The notes: generated by a model from the sequence alone, not told the origin. 52,913 nucleotides of DNA from Planctomycetota bacterium (GCA_023434205.1 JAEYTB010000176.1:1-52913); one strand, 5' to 3'. Shown: positions 18,518 to 29,611, numbered from the stretch's first letter. Numbers and translations: made by a program.

Positions 18518-19368
18518 CGCACGGGCTTCTCCACACGGAGCTGGACTGGCTGGTGCTGGTGGGCCGGGTCGCTGCACGCCGCGGCGGTGTGCGCATCCAC
18601 GTGGACGTCGCCGAAGATCGCGGAGACGTCGTGCCGGAAGACCTCCGCGAGCACCGCGGGGGTCAGCCCGCCGGGCGCGGCGTGGAAGTGGAGCGTGCGG
18701 CTGAGGCAGGCGACGCGGTCGCAGCCCGCCGCGACGGTGCGGATGTCGTGGCTGACGACCATGACCGTCAGGCGGAGGTCGTCGTGCAGGTGGCGGAGCA
18801 GGTCGGCGAACTGCTGCTGGCCGGCGACGTCGATGCCCACCGTGGGCTCATCGAGGAGCAGGAGCCTGGGCCCGCTGGCGAGGGCCCGCGCGATCAGCAC
18901 GCGCTGGAGCTGCCCGCCGCTGAGGCTGCCGATGTGCTGCGACGCCAGCTCCGCCGCGCCGACCAGGCCCAGCGCCCGGTCGACCGCGGCGCGCTGGTCG
19001 CGGGTGACCCGCCTCCACGGGGGCAGGCCGAGCGAGGCGCCCATCTCCACGACCTGGCGGACCGTCAGCGGGAACTTGAGTTCGGCGCTGTTGCGCTGCG
19101 GGACATAGCCGACGAGCCCGCGCCGGCTGGCCTCGGCGGGCGGCAGGCCCAGCACACGGATCTCGCCGGTGTAGCCCTCCAGCAGCCCCAGCGTCAGCTT
19201 GAGGAGCGTGGACTTGCCCCCGCCGTTGGGCCCGAGCACGCCCAGCCGCTCGCCCTCGGGGACGCTCAGCGTCACCCGCTCGAGCGCCAGGCGGGCCGGG
19301 CGCGGATCGTCCGCGGCACGCGGGTAGGCGTAGGAGACCCCGACAAACTCGATGGCCGGTCCGCTCAC
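18514..19368 (-). CDS. znuC: Zinc ABC transporter, ATP-binding protein
   Basis: A 284-aa ABC ATPase. Walker A is GPNGGGKST, Q-loop VPQRN, signature LSGGQLQRVLIARAL, Walker B LLLLDEPTVGID and H-loop VVSHDI, all intact. The C-terminal tail HTAAACSDPAHQHQP is His/Cys-bearing, which is frequent in metal-transporter ATPases and might bind zinc. GTG 19368 overlaps the znuA stop as GTGA and the stop overlaps the permease start, so the three subunits are made from one message. Confidence 0.93.
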   Translation of the reverse strand: MSGPAIEFVGVSYAYPRAADDPRPARLALERVTLSVPEGERLGVLGPNGGGKSTLLKLTLGLLEGYTGEIRVLGLPPAEASRRGLVGYVPQRNSAELKFPLTVRQVVEMGASLGLPPWRRVTRDQRAAVDRALGLVGAAELASQHIGSLSGGQLQRVLIARALASGPRLLLLDEPTVGIDVAGQQQFADLLRHLHDDLRLTVMVVSHDIRTVAAGCDRVACLSRTLHFHAAPGGLTPAVLAEVFRHDVSAIFGDVHVDAHTAAACSDPAHQHQPVQLRVEKPVR

Positions 19369-20330
19369 GGACGCTCCGGTTGTGTCCCGCCCAGGTGCTT
19401 CACGAGGGAGGCCAGGTTCTGGTCCATCAGCTTGAACCAGTCGCCGTCGCCGATGGGGTCCAGCGTTCCAAGCGACACGCCGGCGAGCTCCGCGATGCGT
19501 TCGGCGGCACGGGCATCGTACTGCGGCTCGACGAAGATCACGCGCACGTTCTGGGCGCGGATGGCGTCGGCGACCTTGGCGAGGTCGCCCGGTGTGGGCT
19601 CGCTGTCGAAGGCCCGGATGACCTCGGCCACCTTGAACCCGTACCGCTCCGCCGGGCGGGAGAACGCGTTGTGGTGGGTGACGACCGCCTGGTCGCGGAA
19701 GGGCTTGAGCGATTCGCCCCAGGATTCGTCCACGCGCCGGATGCGGCGCCGGAGCTCCATCGCGGCGACGTCGAGCACCTTGAGCACATCCTCCGGCTTC
19801 TTGCCGCGGGCCTCCTCGGCCTTGAGCACCGCGTGCGCCAGGGCGGGCACCAGCGCGTCCACCAGCACCGGGTTGAGCCACAGGTGCGGGTCCGCGGCGT
19901 GGTCGTGGTGGGCGTGGTCATGATCATGGTCGTGGGCGTGGTCATGGTCGTGATGATGGTCGTGCCCGTCCTCCTTGATCCCGACGGCGTCGGCGAAGCA
20001 CACGACCTGCCGCAGCGGGACATTCTGCTTCTCGAGCACGGCGGCGAGGTTGCCCTCAAGCCCGAGCCCGACGTGAACGACGATGTCGGCGGCGGCGAGC
20101 TCGGCGATGTCCGAGGGCGTGAACTCGTACCCGTGCTCGCTGCGGCCGGGCTGCATCAGCACCCGCACCGAGCTGCCCTCGGGCAGCAGCGGCTCCAGGA
20201 CTCCCTTGAGCGGCGCGACGGTCACGACCGCCTTGATGGGCGTGCCCGCCTTGGGTGCGGTCTCGCGGCATCCGCCCACCGCCGCGGCCAGCACCGCCAA
20301 CACCATCACGAAAATGCCCCAACGCGTCAT
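19365..20330 (-). CDS. znuA: Zinc ABC transporter, substrate-binding lipoprotein
   Basis: A 321-aa cluster A-I binding protein. A signal with lipobox VGGC (Cys21) anchors it to a membrane. The mature part has a His/Asp-rich loop near 122-145 (GHDHHHDHDHAHDHDHDHAH), the hallmark of zinc-specific ZnuA proteins, and candidate zinc ligands His66 (SEHGYEF), HLWLNP and THHNAFSRPAERYG. TGAGGG eight bases upstream supports ATG 20330. It heads the znuACB operon and has a -10 element plus a Zur-like palindrome immediately upstream, so zinc repression is likely. Confidence 0.94.
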   Translation of the reverse strand: MTRWGIFVMVLAVLAAAVGGCRETAPKAGTPIKAVVTVAPLKGVLEPLLPEGSSVRVLMQPGRSEHGYEFTPSDIAELAAADIVVHVGLGLEGNLAAVLEKQNVPLRQVVCFADAVGIKEDGHDHHHDHDHAHDHDHDHAHHDHAADPHLWLNPVLVDALVPALAHAVLKAEEARGKKPEDVLKVLDVAAMELRRRIRRVDESWGESLKPFRDQAVVTHHNAFSRPAERYGFKVAEVIRAFDSEPTPGDLAKVADAIRAQNVRVIFVEPQYDARAAERIAELAGVSLGTLDPIGDGDWFKLMDQNLASLVKHLGGTQPERP

Positions 20331-20352
20331 GATTCAAGCCCTCAGAAGCTTG

Positions 20353-20370
20353 TTGAGAATGCAGACTCAA
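20353..20370. promoter_or_regulatory. Zur-like operator upstream of znuA
   Basis: An 18-bp imperfect palindrome, TTGAGAATG with CAGACTCAA (seven of nine positions symmetric). It lies right after the znuA -10 element, where a repressor would block initiation. Assignment to Zur rests on position and symmetry, not on a known planctomycete consensus. Confidence 0.45.
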
Positions 20371-20372
20371 TA

Positions 20373-20378
20373 AGTATA
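20373..20378 (-). promoter_or_regulatory. Candidate -10 element of the znuA promoter
   Basis: TATACT on the minus strand matches five of six TATAAT positions and stands out in GC-rich sequence. No convincing -35 box lies 16-18 bases upstream. Confidence 0.45.
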
Positions 20379-20438
20379 CCGCCCCGCGGCGTCCCGGGAG
20401 CGGCGCGGCGGCGGGCCTGAAAGTCGCGCGCGGCGGAG

Positions 20439-20467
20439 CCGACAACCGAGGACAGCGCGGGTACAAT
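20439..20467 (+). promoter_or_regulatory. Promoter of tRNA-Ala
   Basis: CCGACA (20439-20444), 17 bases, TACAAT (20462-20467), ending 11 bases before the tRNA. Four and five of six consensus matches respectively. Confidence 0.6.
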
Positions 20468-20478
20468 CGCCTCCACCC

Positions 20479-20551
20479 GGGGCGGTAGCTCAGTTGGTAG
20501 AGCGCATCGTTCGCAATGATGAGGTCGGGAGTTCGACTCTCCTCCGCTCCA
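20479..20551 (+). tRNA. tRNA-Ala (anticodon CGC)
   Basis: A 73-base cloverleaf. Acceptor GGGGCGG pairs with CCGCTCC and contains the G3-U70 pair that identifies alanine tRNA. The D arm is GCTC/GAGC, the anticodon stem CATCG/TGATG with loop TTCGCAA (anticodon CGC, reading GCG), and the T arm GGGAG/CTCCT with loop TTCGACT. The discriminator is A and the 3' CCA is not encoded. Confidence 0.96.
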
Positions 20552-20585
20552 CTTCCCGGCACGCGGCACTCAGCGCGTCGTAACA

Positions 20586-20612
20586 GCGGCCGTGCTCACC
20601 AGGCACGGCCGC
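20586..20612. terminator. Strong hairpin between convergent tRNA and minus-strand gene
   Basis: A perfect 10-bp stem (GCGGCCGTGC at 20586-20595 with 20603-20612) and seven-base loop. There is no T tract on either side, so it may be a processing or attenuating hairpin rather than a classical intrinsic terminator. Confidence 0.5.
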
Positions 20613-20641
20613 GGCCAACCCCGTCAGTTACACCAGGTGGT

Positions 20642-21214
20642 TCACCGGCGCGACCGGCTGCTTGAGGAACGTCCGCGGGACGCGGGTTTCGCGCCCACGC
20701 TGCCGCGCCTGATCATCGCCTTGCGGCTCGCGCCCCGCGAGCGTTGGGAGGACCCCGAACGGGGCGAGGTGCGCGACGCGGATGACCGGGACGTCCGCCC
20801 GCTCTCCTCGCTGCGGCCGCGGGTGCTGGCGGTGCGGCGCTGCCCCTGGCGCGAGGAGCCGCGGCCGGAGCCGCGGCTGTCCGAACCCTTGCGCTTGCCG
20901 GCGCGGGCCGCCTCCGCGGCGTCGACAAACTTCGAGAAGCGGCTGATCTCTCCGTCGGCGGTGACGTCCTGGTGCAGGAAGGACAGGTTCTCCTCATCGA
21001 ACTTCTCGAAGAACTCGTCCCATGACAGGTGCTGCATCCGGGTGTCGTCACCCTGGCCGGGGAAGTCGATCCTGAGCACGCCCGCGCCCGAGCGCGCGGT
21101 GCCCTTCACGGTCGCCGGGGATCCGCCGCGTTCTTCGACCCATCGGATGATTTCATCGTGGTCGCGCGTGATGCTTGCGGAGCGCGGGGGCGTAGAGCGG
21201 GAGTTTCTGGGCAT
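20642..21214 (-). CDS. Hypothetical protein with basic Ser/Arg-rich tail
   Basis: A 190-aa protein. Residues 15-95 form a compact conserved-looking domain: RDHDEIIRWVEERGGSPATV, then GAGVLRIDFPG, LSWDEFFEKFDEENLSFLHQ and ISRFSKFVD. Similar domains are scattered through bacterial genomes without assigned function, sometimes carrying a spurious glucan-branching annotation. Residues 100-190 are a low-complexity tail of Ser, Arg, Gly and Lys, suggesting nucleic-acid contact or disorder. GGAGG seven bases before ATG 21214 is a strong ribosome site. It follows uvrA by 82 bases on the same strand, so it may be the last gene of the uvr run. Confidence 0.8.
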   Translation of the reverse strand: MPRNSRSTPPRSASITRDHDEIIRWVEERGGSPATVKGTARSGAGVLRIDFPGQGDDTRMQHLSWDEFFEKFDEENLSFLHQDVTADGEISRFSKFVDAAEAARAGKRKGSDSRGSGRGSSRQGQRRTASTRGRSEESGRTSRSSASRTSPRSGSSQRSRGASRKAMIRRGSVGAKPASRGRSSSSRSRR

Positions 21215-21296
21215 GGGGGCACCTCCGGTTTCCTCCGAGGGTGGCGGGAGGGCGTGAACCCGGCGTGGCGCTCCCGCTGAATGTTCCCCAACCGGC

Positions 21297-24410
<3,114 letters not shown>

Positions 24411-24616
24411 GGTCGGGCTGGGCGCGATCTCCACGCGAGGCTCCACGAGCCGGTCGGCCTTGCCGTTGACTTTGCTTTCACGCCGCCCGCTCACCGCCGA
24501 ACTTCCCTGTGGGGCCAAGTGACATCCTCCGTGCCCGCGATGGTAGCTGGGGCTCGTTTGCTTCGCGTTCGCGCCCTGCCCGGATGTGAAGGGGCGTGTT
24601 TACCCGCTCGTGAACC

Positions 24617-24841
24617 TCAGGGCTCCGGCTTGGATGGAGCCGGTGCGGGCTGTGGAGTTGGAGCCGGCGGGGGGGAGGTCTGCTGCTGGCGGGTCCGCCG
24701 GGCCTCTCGGTCCGCGGCCTCCCGCTTCTTGGCGGCCTGGAAGAACCCCAGCATGACAAAGCCGATGGCCAGCCCCACGGCGTAGAACCCCAGCCGGCCC
24801 AGCAGCCCCTTCTTCCACTCTCCATTGCCCGGCGTCTGCAT
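24617..24841 (-). CDS. Small single-span membrane protein, Pro-rich tail
   Basis: A 74-aa protein: a short polar N-terminus (QTPGNGEWKKGLLGRL), one membrane helix (FYAVGLAIGFVMLGFFQAA), a charged KKREAADREARRTRQQQ segment and a C-terminal run of Pro/Ala/Thr (PPPAPTPQPAPAPSKPEP). No family recognised. It begins eight bases after the stop of the 92-aa gene and lies between uvrB and uvrA on the same strand, so it is probably in their transcript. Function unknown. Confidence 0.65.
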   Translation of the reverse strand: MQTPGNGEWKKGLLGRLGFYAVGLAIGFVMLGFFQAAKKREAADREARRTRQQQTSPPPAPTPQPAPAPSKPEP

Positions 24842-24849
24842 GGCCGATC

Positions 24850-25128
24850 CTAGCCCCTGCGCCCCTCGCCCTGGTCCTTCCCGCACTCGGGGCACTTGAC
24901 GCCCCGGAGCGAGTAGCCGCACTCGCAGGCACCGCCCTTGCCGCCCCAGATGAACGCCACCGACTCGAGGACGACCCAGGCGGCGAGGCAGGCGACCGCG
25001 AGCGTGACGCCGGCGTTGATGTCGCGGTCACCATAGTTGATGTAGAAGGTCAAGTTCAGCCGCAGGAACACAAAGGCGTAAAACAGCGCGACGCCCGCGG
25101 CGATCAGCAGCCAGTGCCTGTGCTTCAT
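24850..25128 (-). CDS. Small two-span membrane protein with zinc ribbon
   Basis: A 92-aa protein. Hydrophobic segments HWLLIAAGVALFYAFVFLRL (residues 5-24) and VTLAVACLAAWVVLESVAFI (about 41-60) are followed by a C-terminal zinc ribbon, CECGYSLRG and CPECGKD, of the short form (CxC...CxxC) seen at the ends of many planctomycete membrane proteins. The start ATG 25128 lies 10 bases after the uvrB stop. Its position between uvrB and uvrA suggests co-transcription, but nothing shows a repair role. Confidence 0.72.
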   Translation of the reverse strand: MKHRHWLLIAAGVALFYAFVFLRLNLTFYINYGDRDINAGVTLAVACLAAWVVLESVAFIWGGKGGACECGYSLRGVKCPECGKDQGEGRRG

Positions 25129-25138
25129 GGCGGCCAGC

Positions 25139-27361
25139 TTACCTTCCCTTGCGTTTCTTGCCGGCCCGGGAGCCGGGCATGCCGGCCTTGGCGTCGGGCC
25201 GCCGCTTGCCGCGGTGGCCGGAGCCCTCGACCTCGGACCGGCGGACCTTGGTGCTTCCGCCGGACTTGTGGGCTTCCTCGCGCCGGCGGCGGAGCTTGAG
25301 GACCTGGTCGCGGATCATGGCGGCGCGCTCGAACTGCATTTCCTCCGCCGCGGCGAGCATCTCGCCCTCCATGTCCCTGATGAGCTCGTCGATCTCGAAC
25401 TCGGGCTCGTTGGTGGTGACGGCATCGCGGGCGGTCTTGCGGGCCTTGAGCTCGCTCTCGAGCCCGCGGCGGACGGCCTTCTTGATCGTGGTGGGCGTGA
25501 TGCCGTGCTCGGCGTTGTAGGCGAGCTGCTTGGCGCGGCGACGCTCGGTCTCGTCGAGGGCGTTCTGCATCGCGGGGGTCATGGTGTCGGCGTACATGAT
25601 GACGCGGCCGTTGACGTTGCGGGCGGCGCGGCCCATGAGCTGGATCAGGCTCGTGGGCGAGCGGAGGAAGCCTTCCTTGTCGGCGTCGAGGATTGCCACC
25701 AGCGAGACCTCGGGCAGGTCGAGACCCTCGCGGAGCAGGTTGACGCCGACGAGCACATCGAAGTTGCCCAGGCGCAGGTCGGCGAGGATCTCCATGCGGT
25801 CGAGCGTCTCGATGTCGCTGTGCAGGTAGCGGACGCGCAGGCCTTTCTCGGCCATGAAGCTGGCGAGGTCCTCGCAGAGCCGCTTGGTCAGGGCCGTGAC
25901 GAGCACACGCTCGCCGGAAGCGACTCGCTCCTGGCAGCGTTCGAGGAGGTCGGGGACCTGGCCCTTGGTCGGCTTGATCTCGACCACGGGGTCGAGGAGG
26001 CCGGTGGGGCGGATGACCTGCTCGGCGACCTCGCCGCCGGTCCGCTCGAGCTCGTACTTGCTGGGCGTCGCGGACACGAACACGATCTGGGGGACGATGG
26101 ACTCGAACTCCTCGAAGCGCAGGGGCCGGTTGTCCAGGGCGCTGGGGAGGCGGAAGCCGTGCTCCACCAGCACCGTCTTGCGGGCACGGTCGCCGTTGAA
26201 CATCGCTCGGACCTGGGGCACGGTGACGTGGGACTCGTCGATGATGAGGAGCCAGTCGCGGAAGTTGCGGCGGGAACTGGTGCCCGGGGGGCGGGGTTTC
26301 AGACCGCTGTCGGAAGAGAAGTCATTGGCGGCGGGCTGAAAGCCCGCCCCCCCGGTTCCCGGAGGTGCATAGTCGAAGTAGTCCATCAGGCAGAAGGGCC
26401 GCTCGCCGGGAGCGCGGCCGTCCATGAAGCGTGAGTAGTTCTCGATGCCCGGGCAGGTGCCGGTCTCCTCCAGCATTTCCAGGTCGAACTTCGTCCGCGA
26501 GAGCAGCCGCTGGGCCTCGAGCAGCTTGCCCTGGCTGCGCAGCTCCAGCACGCGGGCGTCGAGCTCGGCGCGGATTGCGTTCAGCGCGCCCTGGAGCTGG
26601 TTCTCCGGCATCACGTAGTGCACGGCCGGGAACAGGTGGAACGTCCGCTCCTCGGCGAGGATCTCGCCGCTGGTGGGGTTGATCAGCTCGAGCCGGTCGA
26701 CCTCATCCCCGAAGAGCTCGATGTGCACCGCGTACTTCTCGTACGCGGGCCAGATGTCGAGCGCATCGCCGCGCACGCGGAACTGCCCGCGCTTCCACTC
26801 CAGCTCGCTCCGCTGGTACTGCATCGCGGAGAGCGCGAGCAGGAAGTTGCGCCGTTCAACCTTCATGCCGCGGGTGATCGTCAGAACCTTTTCGCCGTAC
26901 GCCTCGGGGCTGCCCAGGCCGAAGATGCACGAGACGCTCGCGACCACCACGGTGTCGCGCCGGGAGAGGATGTTGCTGGTCGCCGCGAGGCGGAGCTGGT
27001 CGAGGTCGTCGTTGCGCGAGGAGTCCTTCTCGATGTAGATGTCGCGCTGGGGGATGTACGCCTCGGGCTGGTAGTAGTCGTAGTAGCTGACGAAGTAGTT
27101 GACGCTGTTCTCGGGCAGGAACTCCCTGAGCTCCTCGAAGAGCTGGGCCGCGAGCGTCTTGTTGTGGCTGATGATGAGCGTGGGCTTGCCGACCTTCGCG
27201 ATGACGTTGGCCATCGTGAAGGTCTTGCCGGTGCCGGTGGCGCCAAGGAGCACCGCCGCGGGCTTTCCCGCGAGGATGTCGCCGGAGAGCTTCTCGATCG
27301 CCGCGGGCTGGTCGCCGGTGGGGGCGAAGGGGCTGACAACTTTGAAGGGCCTGGAGGTCAC
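25139..27361 (-). CDS. uvrB: Excinuclease ABC subunit B with in-frame palindromic insertion
   Basis: UvrB is the damage-verifying helicase-like ATPase of nucleotide excision repair. The 740-aa product has Walker A GATGTGKTFT near residue 41, the YYDYYQPEAYIPQRDIYIEK beta-hairpin that clamps DNA, DESHVT (motif II), QLMGRAARN (motif VI) and a C-terminal UVR helix pair (EMQFERAAMIRDQVLKLRR). Between LMDYFDYAP and NFRDWLL lie about 33 extra residues (GGAGFQPA...GLKPRPPG) encoded by an inverted-repeat element at 26284-26355; ordinary UvrB passes directly from DY to the DESH strand. All catalytic motifs remain in frame. The tail after the UVR motif is Lys/Arg/Gly-rich. GTG 27361 is the start; no clear ribosome site precedes it. 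Confidence 0.96.
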   Translation of the reverse strand: MTSRPFKVVSPFAPTGDQPAAIEKLSGDILAGKPAAVLLGATGTGKTFTMANVIAKVGKPTLIISHNKTLAAQLFEELREFLPENSVNYFVSYYDYYQPEAYIPQRDIYIEKDSSRNDDLDQLRLAATSNILSRRDTVVVASVSCIFGLGSPEAYGEKVLTITRGMKVERRNFLLALSAMQYQRSELEWKRGQFRVRGDALDIWPAYEKYAVHIELFGDEVDRLELINPTSGEILAEERTFHLFPAVHYVMPENQLQGALNAIRAELDARVLELRSQGKLLEAQRLLSRTKFDLEMLEETGTCPGIENYSRFMDGRAPGERPFCLMDYFDYAPPGTGGAGFQPAANDFSSDSGLKPRPPGTSSRRNFRDWLLIIDESHVTVPQVRAMFNGDRARKTVLVEHGFRLPSALDNRPLRFEEFESIVPQIVFVSATPSKYELERTGGEVAEQVIRPTGLLDPVVEIKPTKGQVPDLLERCQERVASGERVLVTALTKRLCEDLASFMAEKGLRVRYLHSDIETLDRMEILADLRLGNFDVLVGVNLLREGLDLPEVSLVAILDADKEGFLRSPTSLIQLMGRAARNVNGRVIMYADTMTPAMQNALDETERRRAKQLAYNAEHGITPTTIKKAVRRGLESELKARKTARDAVTTNEPEFEIDELIRDMEGEMLAAAEEMQFERAAMIRDQVLKLRRRREEAHKSGGSTKVRRSEVEGSGHRGKRRPDAKAGMPGSRAGKKRKGR
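26284..26355. repeat. REP/MITE-like inverted-repeat element inside uvrB
   Basis: Imperfect terminal inverted repeats of 24-25 bp (26284-26307 and 26331-26355), differing at three positions, flank a 23-bp less GC-rich centre. The arms carry GGCGGG(C/G)TTTCAG(C/A)CCGC, a pattern typical of short palindromic intergenic repeats. Outside them GGGAAC (left) and GTTCCC (right) extend the symmetry. No second copy was found in the window. Confidence 0.7.
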
Positions 27362-27421
27362 GCCCGAACTCTACACGTTTGGACTCGGTTTGGGGGACAA
27401 TCTTGTGCGCAAAAGCGCGCT

Positions 27422-28165
27422 TCAGCCCGCCCGCCGCACCGCCGCCAGCCCTTCCGCGGCGGCCGACGCCTGTCCCCGGACCGACCGCAGGTCCACCGGG
27501 CAGAAGCCCGTAAAGCCTTTGGCGCTCAGGGCCGCCCCGTAGGCGACCAGGTCGAGCTTGCCGCGTCCCAGCGCGACCCGCACGCCGCCGGAGAAGTCCG
27601 ACAGACGGGCCGCGGCGGGGAACGCCGGCAGCCTGGCCACGACCAGCGCCGGATCGCCGGAACCGGCGAGCACAGCCGCAGGATCGACGCCGCGGCCGAC
27701 CCCCTGCCACTCACCGCTGCCGTGGTCGGCCAGCACCGCCCCCAGGCGATCGGCTTCGCGAGCGAGGGTCGCCACGAGCGTTGCGGGCGTCTTTTCGGGC
27801 AGCAGCACGCTGACGACCGGCGCCCCTTCAGTGAGCCGGGCCAGATCGGCGCTCAGGTCTAGGGCCCCCACCACCGCCGCGGCGGCGCGGTCCTGGTGCG
27901 CGGCGTCCACAAAGTGCGACTCGGGGATCCACAGGTCCAGCCCCGACAGGCCGAGCTCGAGCCGGCGCAGGAGGGCCGCCACATCGCGCCGGCCGGAGCG
28001 GTCGAGTTCGCGGGCTCGAAGGCCGGGCATGGTGGCGTCGAGCTGCACCGCGCGGTAGCCCAGGCCCGCGGCCCAGGCGATCAGCGCGCGCGGGCCGCCA
28101 CCACCGGCCTCGGCCACCGGCTCGATGATCCCCGCGATCGACAGGCTGGCGCGCAGCAGTTCCAC
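27422..28165 (-). CDS. TIM-barrel protein, sugar isomerase/epimerase-like
   Basis: About 247 aa. ASLSIAGII...GLGYRAVQLDATMPGL is the opening of an AP endonuclease 2 / xylose isomerase-like TIM barrel, and GLDLWIPESHFVDAAHQDRA gives a metal-site-like strand-helix pair. The typical Glu-His-Asp-Glu metal set is not clearly complete, so activity is uncertain. GTG 28165 is chosen because family members start just before the ASLSIAG strand; ATG 28216 is possible but would lie only five bases from the divergent gene's start. It follows no operon partner on its strand except uvrB, 60 bases downstream. Confidence 0.65.
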   Translation of the reverse strand: MELLRASLSIAGIIEPVAEAGGGGPRALIAWAAGLGYRAVQLDATMPGLRARELDRSGRRDVAALLRRLELGLSGLDLWIPESHFVDAAHQDRAAAAVVGALDLSADLARLTEGAPVVSVLLPEKTPATLVATLAREADRLGAVLADHGSGEWQGVGRGVDPAAVLAGSGDPALVVARLPAFPAAARLSDFSGGVRVALGRGKLDLVAYGAALSAKGFTGFCPVDLRSVRGQASAAAEGLAAVRRAG

Positions 28166-28221
28166 AGGCCCATGTTGTAGCACACCCGGGGCGGCACCCG
28201 GGGCCGACCCTACCATCGCTC

Positions 28222-28917
28222 ATGGCCCCCCGCCGCGCGTTCCTGGAGACCGCCTACACCGCCGCGCTGGCGGTGTGGCTGGGCGTGATCGTGATGACCG
28301 CGGTTTCCGCGGCGCGCACCTTCCCGATTCTCAAGGACCTCGCCCCGACGCTGGGCAAGTACCCCGGCTATACCGGCGACCACTGGCGGATCGCCGCGGG
28401 GAAAGTCGTGAACACGACGTTCTGGTGGTCGGATGTGGCGCAGGTGCTGTGCTTCATCGTGTCGGTGCTGGTGCTGGTGGTGCTGACGATGGGGAAGCAG
28501 CTCACGTTCTTCGCGGCGGCGGCGCGGTGGACGGCGGCGGCGCTGCTCCTCTGCCTGCTCGTGTACCACCTGCTGTTCCTGGGGCCGCGGATGAGCGCGA
28601 ACCTTGGGCAGTACTGGGAAGCCGCCGCGGCGGGGGACAACACCCGCGCGGAAGTCTTCCAGTCGGCGTTCAACGCCGACCACCCCAAGGCCCGCAGCGC
28701 GCTGACTTTGATCGCGCTCTCGCTGGTGGCGGCGCTGGTCGTCAACGCGTGGTCGCTCACGCGTGAGAAGAAGACTGTTACCCTCCCCCCGCCCCCCACC
28801 CCGCCGCAGCCCGGCTCAAGCCATGGCCAAGAAACCGCGACCACAAGCAGCCCGGACGAGCCGACGCCGATCCCGCTCAGCGACGCCGGACACCGGGACG
28901 AGCCCCGCGTCCCCTGA
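28222..28917 (+). CDS. Four-helix inner-membrane protein, unknown
   Basis: A 231-aa protein with about four membrane helices: ALAVWLGVIVMTAVSAAR, VLCFIVSVLVLVVLTMG, WTAAALLLCLLVYHLLF and ALTLIALSLVAALVVNAW. The loop after helix 1 contains the conserved-looking HWRIAAGKVVNTTFWWSD. The C-terminal 50 residues are Pro/Thr/Ser-rich and polar. The spacing resembles DUF4149-type proteins, but I cannot assign a family firmly. Its 3' end overlaps the nth start by 95 bases in another frame. Confidence 0.72.
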   Translation: MAPRRAFLETAYTAALAVWLGVIVMTAVSAARTFPILKDLAPTLGKYPGYTGDHWRIAAGKVVNTTFWWSDVAQVLCFIVSVLVLVVLTMGKQLTFFAAAARWTAAALLLCLLVYHLLFLGPRMSANLGQYWEAAAAGDNTRAEVFQSAFNADHPKARSALTLIALSLVAALVVNAWSLTREKKTVTLPPPPTPPQPGSSHGQETATTSSPDEPTPIPLSDAGHRDEPRVP

Positions 28918-29611
28918 CGCCCCGTTCGTGCCGCCGTTCGAGTTGCCCCGCGTCACGCCGGCGCAGAAGCGCCGCGCTGCGGCGCTCGCCGCGGAGTTAG
29001 CGGAGCACTACCCCACCGCCCACTGCGCCCTCAACTACACCAAGCCGCACGAGCTGCTGATCGCGACGATTCTCTCCGCGCAGAGCACGGACGTGGGCGT
29101 GAACAAGGCGACGCCCGCGCTGTTCGCGCGGTTCCGCACGCCCGCGGACTACGCCGCGAGCACGCCCGCCGAGATTGAGCCCTACATCCGCTCGACTGGC
29201 TTTTTCCGGAACAAGGCGCGGGCGGTGCACGAGTCCATGACGGCGGTGGTCGAGCGGTTCGGGGGCGAGGTGCCGCGCACGATGGAGGAACTGCTCACGC
29301 TGCGGGGCGTGGCCCGCAAGACGGCGAACGTGGTGCTGGGCAACGCGTTCGGCATCAACGCGGGGTTCGTGGTGGACACGCACATCGAGCGGCTGAGCCA
29401 CCGCTTCGACCTTGTGCCGCCGGGCAGCACGGTGCAGGCGGTTGAGCGCTACCTGATGGCCCTGTTCCCGCGGGAGCAATGGTGCACCCTCTCGCACCAG
29501 TTCATCTGGCACGGGCGGGCGGCGTGCACGGCGCGGCGGCCGGGGGGAAGGTGCTGCCGCGAGCACCCGATCTGCGACCGGTTCGGGGTGGGGTGCGAGC
29601 ACGAGCGGTAG
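28823..29611 (+). CDS. nth: Endonuclease III (DNA glycosylase/AP lyase)
   Basis: Endonuclease III removes oxidised pyrimidines and cuts the resulting AP site. The 262-aa protein has a 40-residue basic N-terminal extension, then the family core: ILSAQSTDVGVNKATPALFA, the HhH motif LRGVARKTANVVLG with catalytic Lys166, and VVDTHIERLSHR with catalytic Asp185. The C-terminal Fe-S cysteines are Cys235, Cys244, Cys245, Cys251 and Cys258. The canonical C-x6-C-x2-C-x5-C spacing would need Cys242, which is Gly here, so Cys244 must substitute or the cluster is altered. The start ATG 28823 lies inside the previous gene; the upstream frame continues but without family support. Confidence 0.93.
   Translation: MAKKPRPQAARTSRRRSRSATPDTGTSPASPDAPFVPPFELPRVTPAQKRRAAALAAELAEHYPTAHCALNYTKPHELLIATILSAQSTDVGVNKATPALFARFRTPADYAASTPAEIEPYIRSTGFFRNKARAVHESMTAVVERFGGEVPRTMEELLTLRGVARKTANVVLGNAFGINAGFVVDTHIERLSHRFDLVPPGSTVQAVERYLMALFPREQWCTLSHQFIWHGRAACTARRPGGRCCREHPICDRFGVGCEHER

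Noticed and set aside
25127..26434. 435-codon plus-strand ORF opposite uvrB, and other long antisense ORFs such as 21333-23564
   Set aside because: In GC-rich DNA the strand opposite a real gene is often open; these translations are Val/Gly/Asp/Ala-rich and match no family.
27400..27440. Possible second copy of the uvrB palindromic element (CTTCAGCCCGCC)
   Set aside because: Only a dozen bases match and there is no inverted partner; it is explained as the end of the TIM-barrel gene.
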